DNA of 46,257 nt from a virus, in the IMG/VR virus record IMGVR_UViG_3300035698_021011, positions 1 through 46,257 of that record; one strand, 5' to 3'. Positions 31,836-38,952 of this stretch are shown here, piece after piece. The translations under genes and the position numbers were made by a program. The number at the start of each line of letters is the position of its first letter. The stretch's first letter is position 1. The notes beneath the pieces are model-generated. The model searched no databases, was not told where the DNA came from, and was given only the letters and a program-made list of their open reading frames with translations.

Positions 31836-32738
31836 TTCAACCCCCATAGGTAATGTCCCATCATATTCTGTTTCACAATATGGACAAATAACGTTTTCAA
31901 GGTCGTCAACACCTGTAGCAAATGAAGTTTCTTTTCTTAGTATAGCTGTATCATTTCCAGGAAGTGCTTCAAAGAATTCTTTCCAATCTCTTTTAGAAAT
32001 TTCTTTTCCTGATTCATCTAATACTTTAACAGTTGTAATTAATAGATTATCTACTAATGATGTATTCCCTGCATCAAATTCTTCATTTGACTTTTTCTTA
32101 TTAGCTCTACTTAATACAATTTCTTCTGACTGTCTCAGTCTAGGAAGTTTTGATAATACAGTATATTTTGATACTGGAAGTTTAACTTCAATTGGTTCCT
32201 CAAAATCTTTTGGAAGCTCTTCGAAAGTAAGTTCAGAAATTTTTACTGTGTGTTTGAATTTCTTTTCACACATCGAGTTTTCGCATGTTAATCCAAAGGT
32301 ATAATCATCTCCATAAGATATACTTCTCAAATAATACATAAGAAAATTACTATCAAACATTAATAGGTCTGATGAATCAATTTCTGATGCTATACATCTA
32401 TCAAGAATTATTCTTGTAGTTGATCCAGATTTAATAAATCTAGTAGTTGAAAGAATCTCTTCTTCTTTCATTCCCATTGGATACATTTTAATAAATCCTT
32501 TAAGAACATCTTCATCTTCTGTAACATCGCTATAAATAGCTCCTCCAGAAGGAAGCGGAATAGTTTCTGCTTCTGTGAAATTAAATTTTCCCTTTCCTTT
32601 CTTTGATTTTTCTGCTACTGCTTTTAGTATAACATCACTTTCAAATGTTTTATCTTTTACATTTACTGCATCCATATTTTTTATCAAACTTAAATCAATA
32701 TCTGCAACTGTTGGTTTCTCACCTGGTTCTTTTGCCAT
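31821..32738 (-). CDS. T4 gp26-like baseplate hub / tail assembly protein
   Basis: 305 aa. The plan resembles the T4_baseplate family (PF12322): IPLPSGGAIYSDV (about 60), FIKMYPMGMKEEEILST, ILDRCIASEIDSSDLLMFDSNFLMYYLRSISYG (seen in pieces), then a zinc-type pair CENSMC and a late CPYC. T4 gp26 and gp51 help assemble the baseplate hub. GGAGGAAT precedes the ATG. The reading frame ends in the probable frameshift site described separately. Confidence 0.65.
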   Translation of the reverse strand: MAKEPGEKPTVADIDLSLIKNMDAVNVKDKTFESDVILKAVAEKSKKGKGKFNFTEAETIPLPSGGAIYSDVTEDEDVLKGFIKMYPMGMKEEEILSTTRFIKSGSTTRIILDRCIASEIDSSDLLMFDSNFLMYYLRSISYGDDYTFGLTCENSMCEKKFKHTVKISELTFEELPKDFEEPIEVKLPVSKYTVLSKLPRLRQSEEIVLSRANKKKSNEEFDAGNTSLVDNLLITTVKVLDESGKEISKRDWKEFFEALPGNDTAILRKETSFATGVDDLENVICPYCETEYDGTLPMGVEFFRF

Positions 32739-32880
32739 CTATTTTATTCCTCCTAAATCATCTAAGTATATATATGCTTTACTATAAAAAAACAAAGCAC
32801 TCTTTTGTATCTAATTAAAGCTGACAATAGTAAATTACTTAAGATTTTTTTATTGTATTATTCATCAGTTTAAAAAAATG

Positions 32881-33066
32881 TAGCGGAGCGTAGCGTAGCT
32901 ACGTGAGTGAGCGTAGCTCACGAACCTATCGTGGAACTCGTTACTTAATATACGATTACTCTTTTTAGAGGACTCCGTGTTTTAAGAACTTCCTCATTAA
33001 GAACTCGCTACGCTCGTTCGAACTTCGCTTCGCTTCGCTACGCTCGTTCAAATTGCTACGCTCGTT
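32881..33066. repeat. Cluster of short direct and inverted repeats (GCTACGCTCGTT family)
   Basis: Three direct copies of GCTACGCTCGTT start at 33007, 33037 and 33055. The inverse GAGCGTAGC appears twice near 32886-32917. Perfect palindromes include CGTAGCTACG (32894-32903) and GTGAGC-GTA-GCTCAC (32907-32921). The block is far richer in G+C than its surroundings. Confidence 0.8.
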
Positions 33067-33105
33067 TTTAATTAATTGAATCAATTTGCTTAACAATTTA
33101 CTTAT

Positions 33106-33114
33106 TGATATAAT
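33106..33114 (+). promoter_or_regulatory. Possible extended -10 promoter
   Basis: TGATATAAT fits the extended -10 form TGnTATAAT. The -35 is poor (TTGCTT, 17 nt upstream). It would start a rightward transcript near 33121 that ends at the terminator at 33252-33284, with no gene between. Confidence 0.35.
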
Positions 33115-33116
33115 AT

Positions 33117-33188
33117 GAGATTACTTGGGATTACTTGGGATTAATTGAGACTAATTGGGATTAATTGAGATCAATTTTGATTAATCTC
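33117..33188. repeat. Six 10-bp iterons plus one inverted copy
   Basis: Consecutive units: GAGATTACTT, GGGATTACTT, GGGATTAATT, GAGACTAATT, GGGATTAATT, GAGATCAATT (33117-33176). An inverted copy follows at 33179-33188 (GAGATTAATC read on the minus strand). The period is exactly one helical turn, so bound proteins would line up on one face. Confidence 0.8.
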
Positions 33189-33284
33189 ACTTGAGATGTT
33201 TTATACTTATTCTGATTAATAACTATAATACTTTTATTTATGCGTTAAGAGCAACTTTATTTCGGGTATAAAGTTGTTTTTTTT
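33121..33284 (+). ncRNA. Candidate small RNA containing the iterons
   Basis: Bounded by an extended -10 element at 33106-33114 and a strong terminator with eight T residues. It is about 164 nt and has no open reading frame of note. A rightward terminator here needs a rightward transcript, since both neighbouring genes are leftward. Speculative. Confidence 0.3.
33252..33284 (+). terminator. Intrinsic terminator with no upstream rightward gene
   Basis: CAACTTTAT / ATAAAGTTG, a perfect 9-bp stem with a 7-nt loop, followed by eight T residues on the plus strand. Confidence 0.8.
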
Positions 33285-33290
33285 GTTAAA

Positions 33291-33316
33291 TTTTCCTTTT
33301 TTTTCCTTTTTTTTCC
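33291..33316. repeat. Phased A-tracts (predicted bent DNA)
   Basis: TTTTCC, TTTTTTTTCC, TTTTTTTTCC: the CC steps fall at 33295, 33305 and 33315, a strict 10-bp period. Phased A-tracts of this kind bend DNA. Confidence 0.7.
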
Positions 33317-33340
33317 TAAAACTACTTAACATTTGTATAG

Positions 33341-34156
33341 TTATAGATAGTTTTCCTCTTTCATTTCATCTTTAATTAGATTTCTAAGCATGGTATAACC
33401 TTTATTTTTTATAAACATGTTATCATTTTTATCTAATATTTCTAATGCTTTCGATACTGGTTTATAGCCAAGGTCTGTATCGTTGTAATTATCTTTTATT
33501 TTTTTTTCTAATATTTCTATTTTCATATATTTTGGATCTAAAGAAATACCTCTTTTTTTCTTTCTCATTACAATTCTTTCTTCACCTTCTCTTCTACCAG
33601 AAGTCCAATCAGCTAAATTTTTAATTGAAAGTGACGTTCCTAACATAACATCATTAATAACACTTCCTTCTGCTTTAGGAAATTCTTTTTTTAAATATTC
33701 TCTATAGGTAGAACTTCTACAAAATATTTTAGCGTTTTTTGCTATATGATTAGCTGCTTTTTTTACTTTTCTTTTTTTTGCATCTTCAAGGTTAGCCATA
33801 TAATATTCTTCATAAAAACTATCAGATAAGTTATCTCTAATTGAACGAACATCTCCTGTTGGATATTCAGCAATTGGTTTTATAGAAACATCATTAATTT
33901 TTTCTGCTTCAATAATAAATCTTACAGCACCAATATTACTACTTAATTTACTTAATGATTGATTATGTATAGCACTTGGTCGTATAGTAGCTATTTCATT
34001 AGGGCTATTAGATTTATCTTTTGATTTTCTTGCTTTAACTGTTTTATTTGGATACCATTGAGCTCTTAATTTTTTTTCTTCTAATATACTGAATAAATTA
34101 TTTATATTAGTATAGTGAAATACTGTTTTAGGTGCTCCTGATTCGTTTAGTTTCAT
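33341..34156 (-). CDS. ART-like (possible ADP-ribosyltransferase) protein with head-targeting leader, copy 2
   Basis: 271 aa, paralogue of the preceding gene. Leader MKLNESG (L-N-E then S). Core: VFHYTNINNLFSILEEKKL (residues 11-29), the H-Y-T opening seen in DarT/ART-like folds; IATIRPSAI (about 55); IGAVRFIIEAEKIND (about 75); and a late RREGEERIV (about 190) followed by LDPKYMKIEIL. The HYT / R-P-S / E-E-R triad is reminiscent of the H/R, S-T and E residues of ADP-ribosyltransferases. T4 packages the ADP-ribosyltransferase Alt in its head, which fits the leader. Catalytic activity is not proven. Confidence 0.55.
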   Translation of the reverse strand: MKLNESGAPKTVFHYTNINNLFSILEEKKLRAQWYPNKTVKARKSKDKSNSPNEIATIRPSAIHNQSLSKLSSNIGAVRFIIEAEKINDVSIKPIAEYPTGDVRSIRDNLSDSFYEEYYMANLEDAKKRKVKKAANHIAKNAKIFCRSSTYREYLKKEFPKAEGSVINDVMLGTSLSIKNLADWTSGRREGEERIVMRKKKRGISLDPKYMKIEILEKKIKDNYNDTDLGYKPVSKALEILDKNDNMFIKNKGYTMLRNLIKDEMKEENYL

Positions 34157-34866
34157 TATTTTCCTTTTGTTATATCATTAAACGTTTTATTTTTAATAAA
34201 AAGATATTTATTTTTTATTATATTTTTTAGTAGTTCTTCTTTATCAAGATTTTTTAAATTTTTTATAAAGTCAGGTAATAGTTCTATTTTTATATATTTT
34301 GGATTTAAGGGAACAGAGTTGGCTATTATTCTTTCTTCACCTTCCCTTCTACCAAGGTTTCCTTTTGAATGCTTATCATAATAAAATTTTTCTTCAATTA
34401 CTCTATCAATATCTCCAGTTTTAATTGATGGAATTTCTTTTTCTAAATTTTTAATAATAAGTTCTTTGTTATTTATATTATTCTTATTTAAGTAAAAAAG
34501 GAATTTTGTAGCTTTTTTATTAGCTTCGATGTTAGACATTTCATAATTATATTTTTTAAAAACGCTTCCTACAGATTCTATCGCTTCTTTTGTATGTTCG
34601 CTCACAGGAGCTATTTTGGCCCTCTGAGAGACTTTTTCAGCATCGATTACAATTCTAACATTTCCAATCGAATGGCTTAATTTCTTAAAATCTTTAGTTA
34701 CAGCACTTGGTCTAACAGTTGCTATTTCAAGTTTATTTTTTTTATTAGTAGCTTTAGTTTTATACCATTGTCCTTTTAATTTTCCACTCTTTAGAATAGA
34801 GTTTAAGTTTTTAGCATTAGTATAATGGAATAAAATTCTTGGTGTTAACGATTCGTGTAGCTTCAT
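34156..34866 (-). CDS. ART-like (possible ADP-ribosyltransferase) protein with head-targeting leader, copy 1
   Basis: 236 aa. Leader MKLHESL (L-H-E then S). ILFHYTNAKNLNSILKSGKL (11-30), IATVRPSAV (about 48), IGNVRIVIDAEKVS (about 65), GRREGEERI (about 175) and LNPKYIKIELL follow in the same order as in the paralogue at 33341-34156, while the middle regions differ. The two genes overlap by one base (TAATG). The start codon touches a GGAAAGATAATGAT element. A tandem duplication with divergence is clear; the ART function is inference. Confidence 0.55.
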   Translation of the reverse strand: MKLHESLTPRILFHYTNAKNLNSILKSGKLKGQWYKTKATNKKNKLEIATVRPSAVTKDFKKLSHSIGNVRIVIDAEKVSQRAKIAPVSEHTKEAIESVGSVFKKYNYEMSNIEANKKATKFLFYLNKNNINNKELIIKNLEKEIPSIKTGDIDRVIEEKFYYDKHSKGNLGRREGEERIIANSVPLNPKYIKIELLPDFIKNLKNLDKEELLKNIIKNKYLFIKNKTFNDITKGK

Positions 34867-34905
34867 ATCATTATCTTTCCAATAGAAAACAGTAAAGGTA
34901 ACGAT
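34867..34905. promoter_or_regulatory. Quasi-palindromic divergent control region
   Basis: Only 39 bp separate two divergent ATG codons. Leftward the sequence GGAAAGATAATGAT touches the ATG at 34866. Rightward GTAAAGGTAACGAT touches the ATG at 34906. The motif thus occurs once in each direction at the same distance, with CAATAGAAAACA between. Confidence 0.5.
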
Positions 34906-35253
34906 ATGAATAATAAATTAATAACAGAGATACATGACTTGTCAGGAATAAAAAATAATAATGATGATAGAGCAAAAAGAATAGCACAAAAACAAATGCT
35001 TGAAACTAAATTATCTGAAAGTTTTTCTAACCTTACTAGTAATCTAGAATCATTAAAGTGGGCGCTGAAAATACAATATTATAGAGATAATAAATCTCCT
35101 GAAAGTTTAATGAAAGAATTGGGTGAAATAAAAGAAATGAAAAGAAAACTATATGTATTTGGAATCGAAAAAATGAATGAAGCTAAAATTGTAATGGATT
35201 CCATTCTTGGAGAAAAACATGAAGAGCCAACAAAAGAAGAAGAGGATTATTAA
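34906..35253 (+). CDS. Helical hypothetical protein, 115 aa
   Basis: A fully helical charged protein (RAKRIAQKQMLETKL, LKWALKIQYYRDNKSPESLMKE) with an acidic end. The N-terminus MNNKLITEIHDL is a weaker version of the leader seen in the neighbours. Its stop codon touches the ATG of the DHH gene, so the two are co-translated. Not recognised. Confidence 0.6.
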   Translation: MNNKLITEIHDLSGIKNNNDDRAKRIAQKQMLETKLSESFSNLTSNLESLKWALKIQYYRDNKSPESLMKELGEIKEMKRKLYVFGIEKMNEAKIVMDSILGEKHEEPTKEEEDY

Positions 35254-37347
35254 ATGAATATGTATGAAGAAATAAAGAGAAACGCTGGTTTATTATTAAA
35301 TGAATCTGGCATAAGAATACCAAAGGGAAGCAAGGCAGCTAAAATTATTTACCATCAAGATTTAGACGGAGTAATGTCAGCAATACTTACACTTAATCAA
35401 CTTGAAAAACAAGGAATACCAAGAAATAGAGTTAAATTAGCAAGTATTCAATATGGTGATAATTCTGATGAGGTAAAACAGAAATTATCAGCTTCAAAAG
35501 GACAGATGGTAGCACTAGTAGATTTTGCTAGATTACCTGAAGGGAAAGATGCTGAAGGATTAAGGATGCCAGATTTCTGGAGTGATCACCACGAACAAGG
35601 TAAATCAAAACCAAACGTACAACAAGCTAATCCAAAACAAAAGAAAAAAAGCGTTCAAGAAAAGAAAAATGATGAAACTAAAAAAATTGATAAAAAATTA
35701 GGAACAACTATTAAAAATACTCGTCCTTCAGAAGTAGTAAAACATAGAATAAGCGCTAATGATAAGAGTATTCATAGAAAAGGAAATATAGGAAAACTTC
35801 TTAAAGCAAACGGAGAAGTAAATAAAGGCAATGATCCTTATGGAGAAGATTTAAAAATTGCTGCCTTTTTAGAAATGCGAAAACCAGGTGCAGATATTAA
35901 TAGAATAAAAGAGATTATTAGAAACGCCAAATTAGATAAAAAAGAATATAACAAAGAAATATTAGATGGTATTGCTAAAATAGCAAAGAAAGAAGGAATT
36001 GCCAATAAGCCTCAATTAGGAAAATATGGTGGAACAGTTTCTACTATGATTAAAGATAAAAAACCTATAACTGAAGCTATAGGTAAAACAGAGTTTCCTT
36101 CTGAAACAGAACATTTAGCCAAAGTACATGCTCAAAACTTAATGACTGGAGAAGATATAAAAGCAATTTCTATGGTTGACTCTGCTGCTTATCCAGATTT
36201 ATCTAAATTGATAGATCTTCCTAAAGGATTTAAAGGAAAAGATAGAAAAGAAAGATTGGTTATTATAGTAAATATATTACTATCTGGATTGCTTAAAGCT
36301 AATCCAAATGCTGTTAATGCTTTGATTAAAAAATCTAATGTATCATTAGTTTCTCTATATAATAATATATCTAAATTAGCTAAACTTAATACAGTACAAC
36401 AAAATGCAATTCATGAACTTTCTAAACCAAGTCCAGATTATGCTAAAGTTGAAAACGCAAGAGCAAAAATGCCTACTAAAGAAATGAAGGGAGATATAAA
36501 GAAAGGTGGAAAAATTGGAAGTCTTGCTTCTATAGATAAACATAGAAAAACTGAAACTACTCAAATGATGAAACAGTTAGATCCAGAAACAACTAGATTT
36601 AAAGAAATGAACAAATATATAATTGTTCAAGATGGAAAGGGAGAAAAATTAAATAGATTTCTAGGATCTTTAATTACCAATAAAGAAGGAAAAGTTTATC
36701 CTGTTAATATGAGAGATTGGGCTACTATGTTTCAAATCTCAATGAATCCAAGTTTAAAAATGTCAGACAAAGGAAAAATAAACTTAGCAAAAGGTGTAGA
36801 CACAATTTTAGATGGTATAATTAGAGATGTAAATAATGGAACAATAAAAGTAAGAGATAAGAAAATGACTAACTGGGCTTTGAAAAAAGTTATTAAACCA
36901 GAAGCAGGCGGACATGCAGGCATAGCAACGATTGGTGGATTGGGAACATTGGGTCTTGCTCCTAAACAAACTAGAGAAGATTTCAAAAAGATTAAAGCAT
37001 TTAAAGATAAGGCTTATAAATCTGGAATGTCTGGAAAAGAATATTCTGCTAAGTTTCCTGAAAAAGAAGCTGAGTTAGAAAGATTACAAGAGCTTAAAGG
37101 TTTTTATGCAAAAGAGAGAACGATGATAATTAACGAAATTAAAAAAAGAATTGCTGATAATATAGAAAAAGCAATAGAAACAAGAAAAATCGAAGTTCCA
37201 AAAGGTGAAGACAGATTTAAAATGAAAGAAAAAAAACCAGCAAAAGTTACGCTTGGTAAAAAAGATGGTCCTATAAGTAAAATTATAAAAAAACCAATGT
37301 CTATTAAAGAAGAAATTTTATATTCAATTAAGTATTGGAGAAACTAA
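35254..37347 (+). CDS. DHH/DHHA1-family phosphoesterase with head-targeting-like leader, 697 aa
   Basis: Leader MNMYEEIKRNAGLLLNESG (L-N-E then S at residue 18). DHH motifs follow: YHQDLDGVMSA (H34, D36, D38), VALVDFA (D90), DFWSDHHEQ (D111-H113), SMVDSAAYPD (D309). The C-terminal DHHA1 motif is EAGGHAGIATIGG (GGH at 552-554). All metal-binding positions of the RecJ/NrnA/GdpP-type fold appear present. Long lysine-rich insertions (residues 115-200 and the C-terminus) are unusual for this family. Possible substrates are short oligonucleotides or cyclic dinucleotides. Head packaging and delivery are inferred from the leader. Confidence 0.8.
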   Translation: MNMYEEIKRNAGLLLNESGIRIPKGSKAAKIIYHQDLDGVMSAILTLNQLEKQGIPRNRVKLASIQYGDNSDEVKQKLSASKGQMVALVDFARLPEGKDAEGLRMPDFWSDHHEQGKSKPNVQQANPKQKKKSVQEKKNDETKKIDKKLGTTIKNTRPSEVVKHRISANDKSIHRKGNIGKLLKANGEVNKGNDPYGEDLKIAAFLEMRKPGADINRIKEIIRNAKLDKKEYNKEILDGIAKIAKKEGIANKPQLGKYGGTVSTMIKDKKPITEAIGKTEFPSETEHLAKVHAQNLMTGEDIKAISMVDSAAYPDLSKLIDLPKGFKGKDRKERLVIIVNILLSGLLKANPNAVNALIKKSNVSLVSLYNNISKLAKLNTVQQNAIHELSKPSPDYAKVENARAKMPTKEMKGDIKKGGKIGSLASIDKHRKTETTQMMKQLDPETTRFKEMNKYIIVQDGKGEKLNRFLGSLITNKEGKVYPVNMRDWATMFQISMNPSLKMSDKGKINLAKGVDTILDGIIRDVNNGTIKVRDKKMTNWALKKVIKPEAGGHAGIATIGGLGTLGLAPKQTREDFKKIKAFKDKAYKSGMSGKEYSAKFPEKEAELERLQELKGFYAKERTMIINEIKKRIADNIEKAIETRKIEVPKGEDRFKMKEKKPAKVTLGKKDGPISKIIKKPMSIKEEILYSIKYWRN

Positions 37348-37349
37348 TA

Positions 37350-37386
37350 AAAAAGCCACTCTTTCGAGTGGCTAATTTTTTTTTAA
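37350..37386. terminator. Bidirectional terminator
   Basis: AGCCACTC-TTTC-GAGTGGCT stem (37354-37373) with A runs on the left and T runs on the right. It serves the rightward DHH gene and the leftward 195-aa gene. Confidence 0.9.
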
Positions 37387-37417
37387 ATAAGTATTATATT
37401 ATTATCTCAGTCAGTTT

Positions 37418-38005
37418 TTATTCTTCAGTTTCTTCACGAATATCTGGTTCGTAACCATTAGCTTCTGCTTTCTTTAAAAGTTTTTGTTCTAAATTACTGC
37501 CATACTTTAAGTAATAAGGAACCATTCTTTTTTGCAATGATGTGGCAACAGTAGTTTCTGCTATTTTTTGTAGCTTTTTTGCTCCAAATAATATAGATCC
37601 AATAGCTTCACCTAACAATACTCCAAGTCCAGATTCAGATACTACATTTTTAATATCTCTACCTTTAAGGTCAACTACTAATTTATCATAAGATTTTTTT
37701 AGAGAAACCATTTTAGCTCTAGCTTGAGCTTTAGTAGGTTGTCTTCCAGTCCACATCATTTTATCAACGCTTTCGAAGATATTAGATGTTTTTCCAATGC
37801 CTCTAATTACAGTAGATAAATTTTTATTAGAACTAGTTTTAGTAGATAATCTATCATGTATTTTGTTTAACCTTCTATTGATTCTAACATATCTTATGCC
37901 TTCTTCAAGAACATCTATGTCTTCTTCAATATCTTCAGCTAATTTAAGTTCTGTATAGTCATCGTCTCCTAACTTTATTTCATTAAGAAGATCGTCTAAT
38001 TTCAT
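37418..38005 (-). CDS. Candidate internal virion protein, 195 aa
   Basis: N-terminus MKLDDLLNEIKLGDDD, then an acidic stretch and DVLEEGIRYV, where L-E-E then G matches a second, better cleavage site at E35. The remainder is basic and helical with a short hydrophobic segment GLGVLLGEAIGSILFG near residue 130. GGGGT precedes the ATG. A GTAAAGATAAA motif is 38 nt upstream. No enzyme motif is visible. Confidence 0.55.
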   Translation of the reverse strand: MKLDDLLNEIKLGDDDYTELKLAEDIEEDIDVLEEGIRYVRINRRLNKIHDRLSTKTSSNKNLSTVIRGIGKTSNIFESVDKMMWTGRQPTKAQARAKMVSLKKSYDKLVVDLKGRDIKNVVSESGLGVLLGEAIGSILFGAKKLQKIAETTVATSLQKRMVPYYLKYGSNLEQKLLKKAEANGYEPDIREETEE

Positions 38006-38032
38006 AATATACCCCGTTTCTTTAGTGTTATC

Positions 38033-38043
38033 TTTATCTTTAC
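38033..38043 (-). promoter_or_regulatory. GTAAAGATAAA motif upstream of the 195-aa gene
   Basis: A minus-strand copy of the shared motif, starting 38 nt before the ATG at 38005, in the short gap after the nucleotidyltransferase gene. Confidence 0.35.
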
Positions 38044-38067
38044 ATTAAGATGACAGTTCTTTTTTTT

Positions 38068-38952
38068 CTATTTTCCCTCGATACCAACAATTTTTTTCCA
38101 TTTATCTGTATCTTTTATTATTAATTTTACTTTATCGAAGTATCCAAGTTTTTCTATATACTTATAAATCAAATTATTAATTGAATTATTAGAGGAATCT
38201 TTAATTTCTATTGTTGTACTTATCTCAAGTGGTTTTCCTTCTTCTCCAAAAGCTTCATTTCTTAATGCCCATAAAATATGTTTGGCGATATAGATACTAT
38301 CTATGTCGGCTAAAACCTCTTGTCCTTTAATATTTAATAAATCATCTAAATCTTCTTTATCTTTTTTATTTAATTCTTTAGTTTTATAATCAGCATAACT
38401 TTCATAGGCAGCCACATCAGCATTATATTCTGAAATTACTAAATCTAGTCCAGCTGTAAAAAATCTTGCAACTTCTGAAACTGCTCTGTAGTTAGATATA
38501 ACGGAATTTTGATCTTCTTTTTTACTTGGTTTAACTAACCAATAATCTTTTATAATATTATATATTGCACCATCTTTCTTCCAAGTATCCCTAAACACAG
38601 GAGTTATATAATAATTTACTGGATGTTTTGTCCCTGGTAGCACTCGCTCATTTAATTCTGTCATCATTTCAGAAATAATAACCTTTAATCTTTCTTCAGG
38701 TATTCCAGGCATTACTACGTTTATATCTATATCTGACATGCTAGTATATTGATACCCAGTCATACTGCCTAATATAAACATTTTAGTAGGTTTTTTAGAT
38801 GTTTTAGATTTAAGCCAAGTTTCAAATGTTTTAATTATATGAACTTTTGCAGTTCTATTAAGTTTATTTTTTGTATCCCATAAGTCTGAACTAAGTTGTT
38901 CTTGAACTGGGTCTAATATGCTTTCATTTAAAAATTCTGTCAAGCTACTCAT
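38068..38952 (-). CDS. Polymerase-beta-type nucleotidyltransferase with head-targeting leader
   Basis: 294 aa from ATG 38952, chosen for the AGGAG site. Leader MSSLTEFLNESIL (L-N-E then S). The nucleotidyltransferase signature is FILGSMTGYQYTSMSDIDIN: a GS pair and then S-D-x-D (about residues 60-79), with a third acidic strand probable in NYYITPVF. A helical C-terminal region includes DIDSIYIAKHILWALRNEAFGEEG. Such enzymes move nucleotides onto RNA, proteins or small molecules. If packaged, it could modify a host target early in infection. Substrate unknown. Confidence 0.7.
   Translation of the reverse strand: MSSLTEFLNESILDPVQEQLSSDLWDTKNKLNRTAKVHIIKTFETWLKSKTSKKPTKMFILGSMTGYQYTSMSDIDINVVMPGIPEERLKVIISEMMTELNERVLPGTKHPVNYYITPVFRDTWKKDGAIYNIIKDYWLVKPSKKEDQNSVISNYRAVSEVARFFTAGLDLVISEYNADVAAYESYADYKTKELNKKDKEDLDDLLNIKGQEVLADIDSIYIAKHILWALRNEAFGEEGKPLEISTTIEIKDSSNNSINNLIYKYIEKLGYFDKVKLIIKDTDKWKKIVGIEGK

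Larger units (their letters stand above)
32739..33340. other. Gene-free 600-bp region; candidate origin or control locus
   Basis: No supported coding sequence in either strand. In order it holds the leader of the gp26-like gene, a block of short GC-richer inverted repeats (32881-33066), an AT-rich segment with an extended -10, six direct 10-bp iterons plus one inverted copy, a rightward terminator and three 10-bp phased A-tracts. This set is common at iteron-type replication origins; no experimental link is known. Confidence 0.5.

Noticed and set aside
31652-31921. Independent 89-aa gene
   Set aside because: The first 33 codons overlap the gp26-like gene and have no ribosome binding site. 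The natural reading is a frameshift extension beginning at about 31822.
32881-33066. CRISPR array in the repeat cluster
   Set aside because: Repeat units are short (9-12 bp) and spacing is irregular (30 and 18 bp). Copies occur in both orientations, there are no equal-length spacers, and no cas genes are near.
33001-33070. tRNA-like sequence around CGTTCGAAC
   Set aside because: There is no cloverleaf, acceptor stem or anticodon arm; the resemblance to a T-loop comes from the short palindromic repeats.
33115-33145. Tiny frame starting ATG at 33115
   Set aside because: Only nine codons, no ribosome binding site, and it falls in the iteron array.
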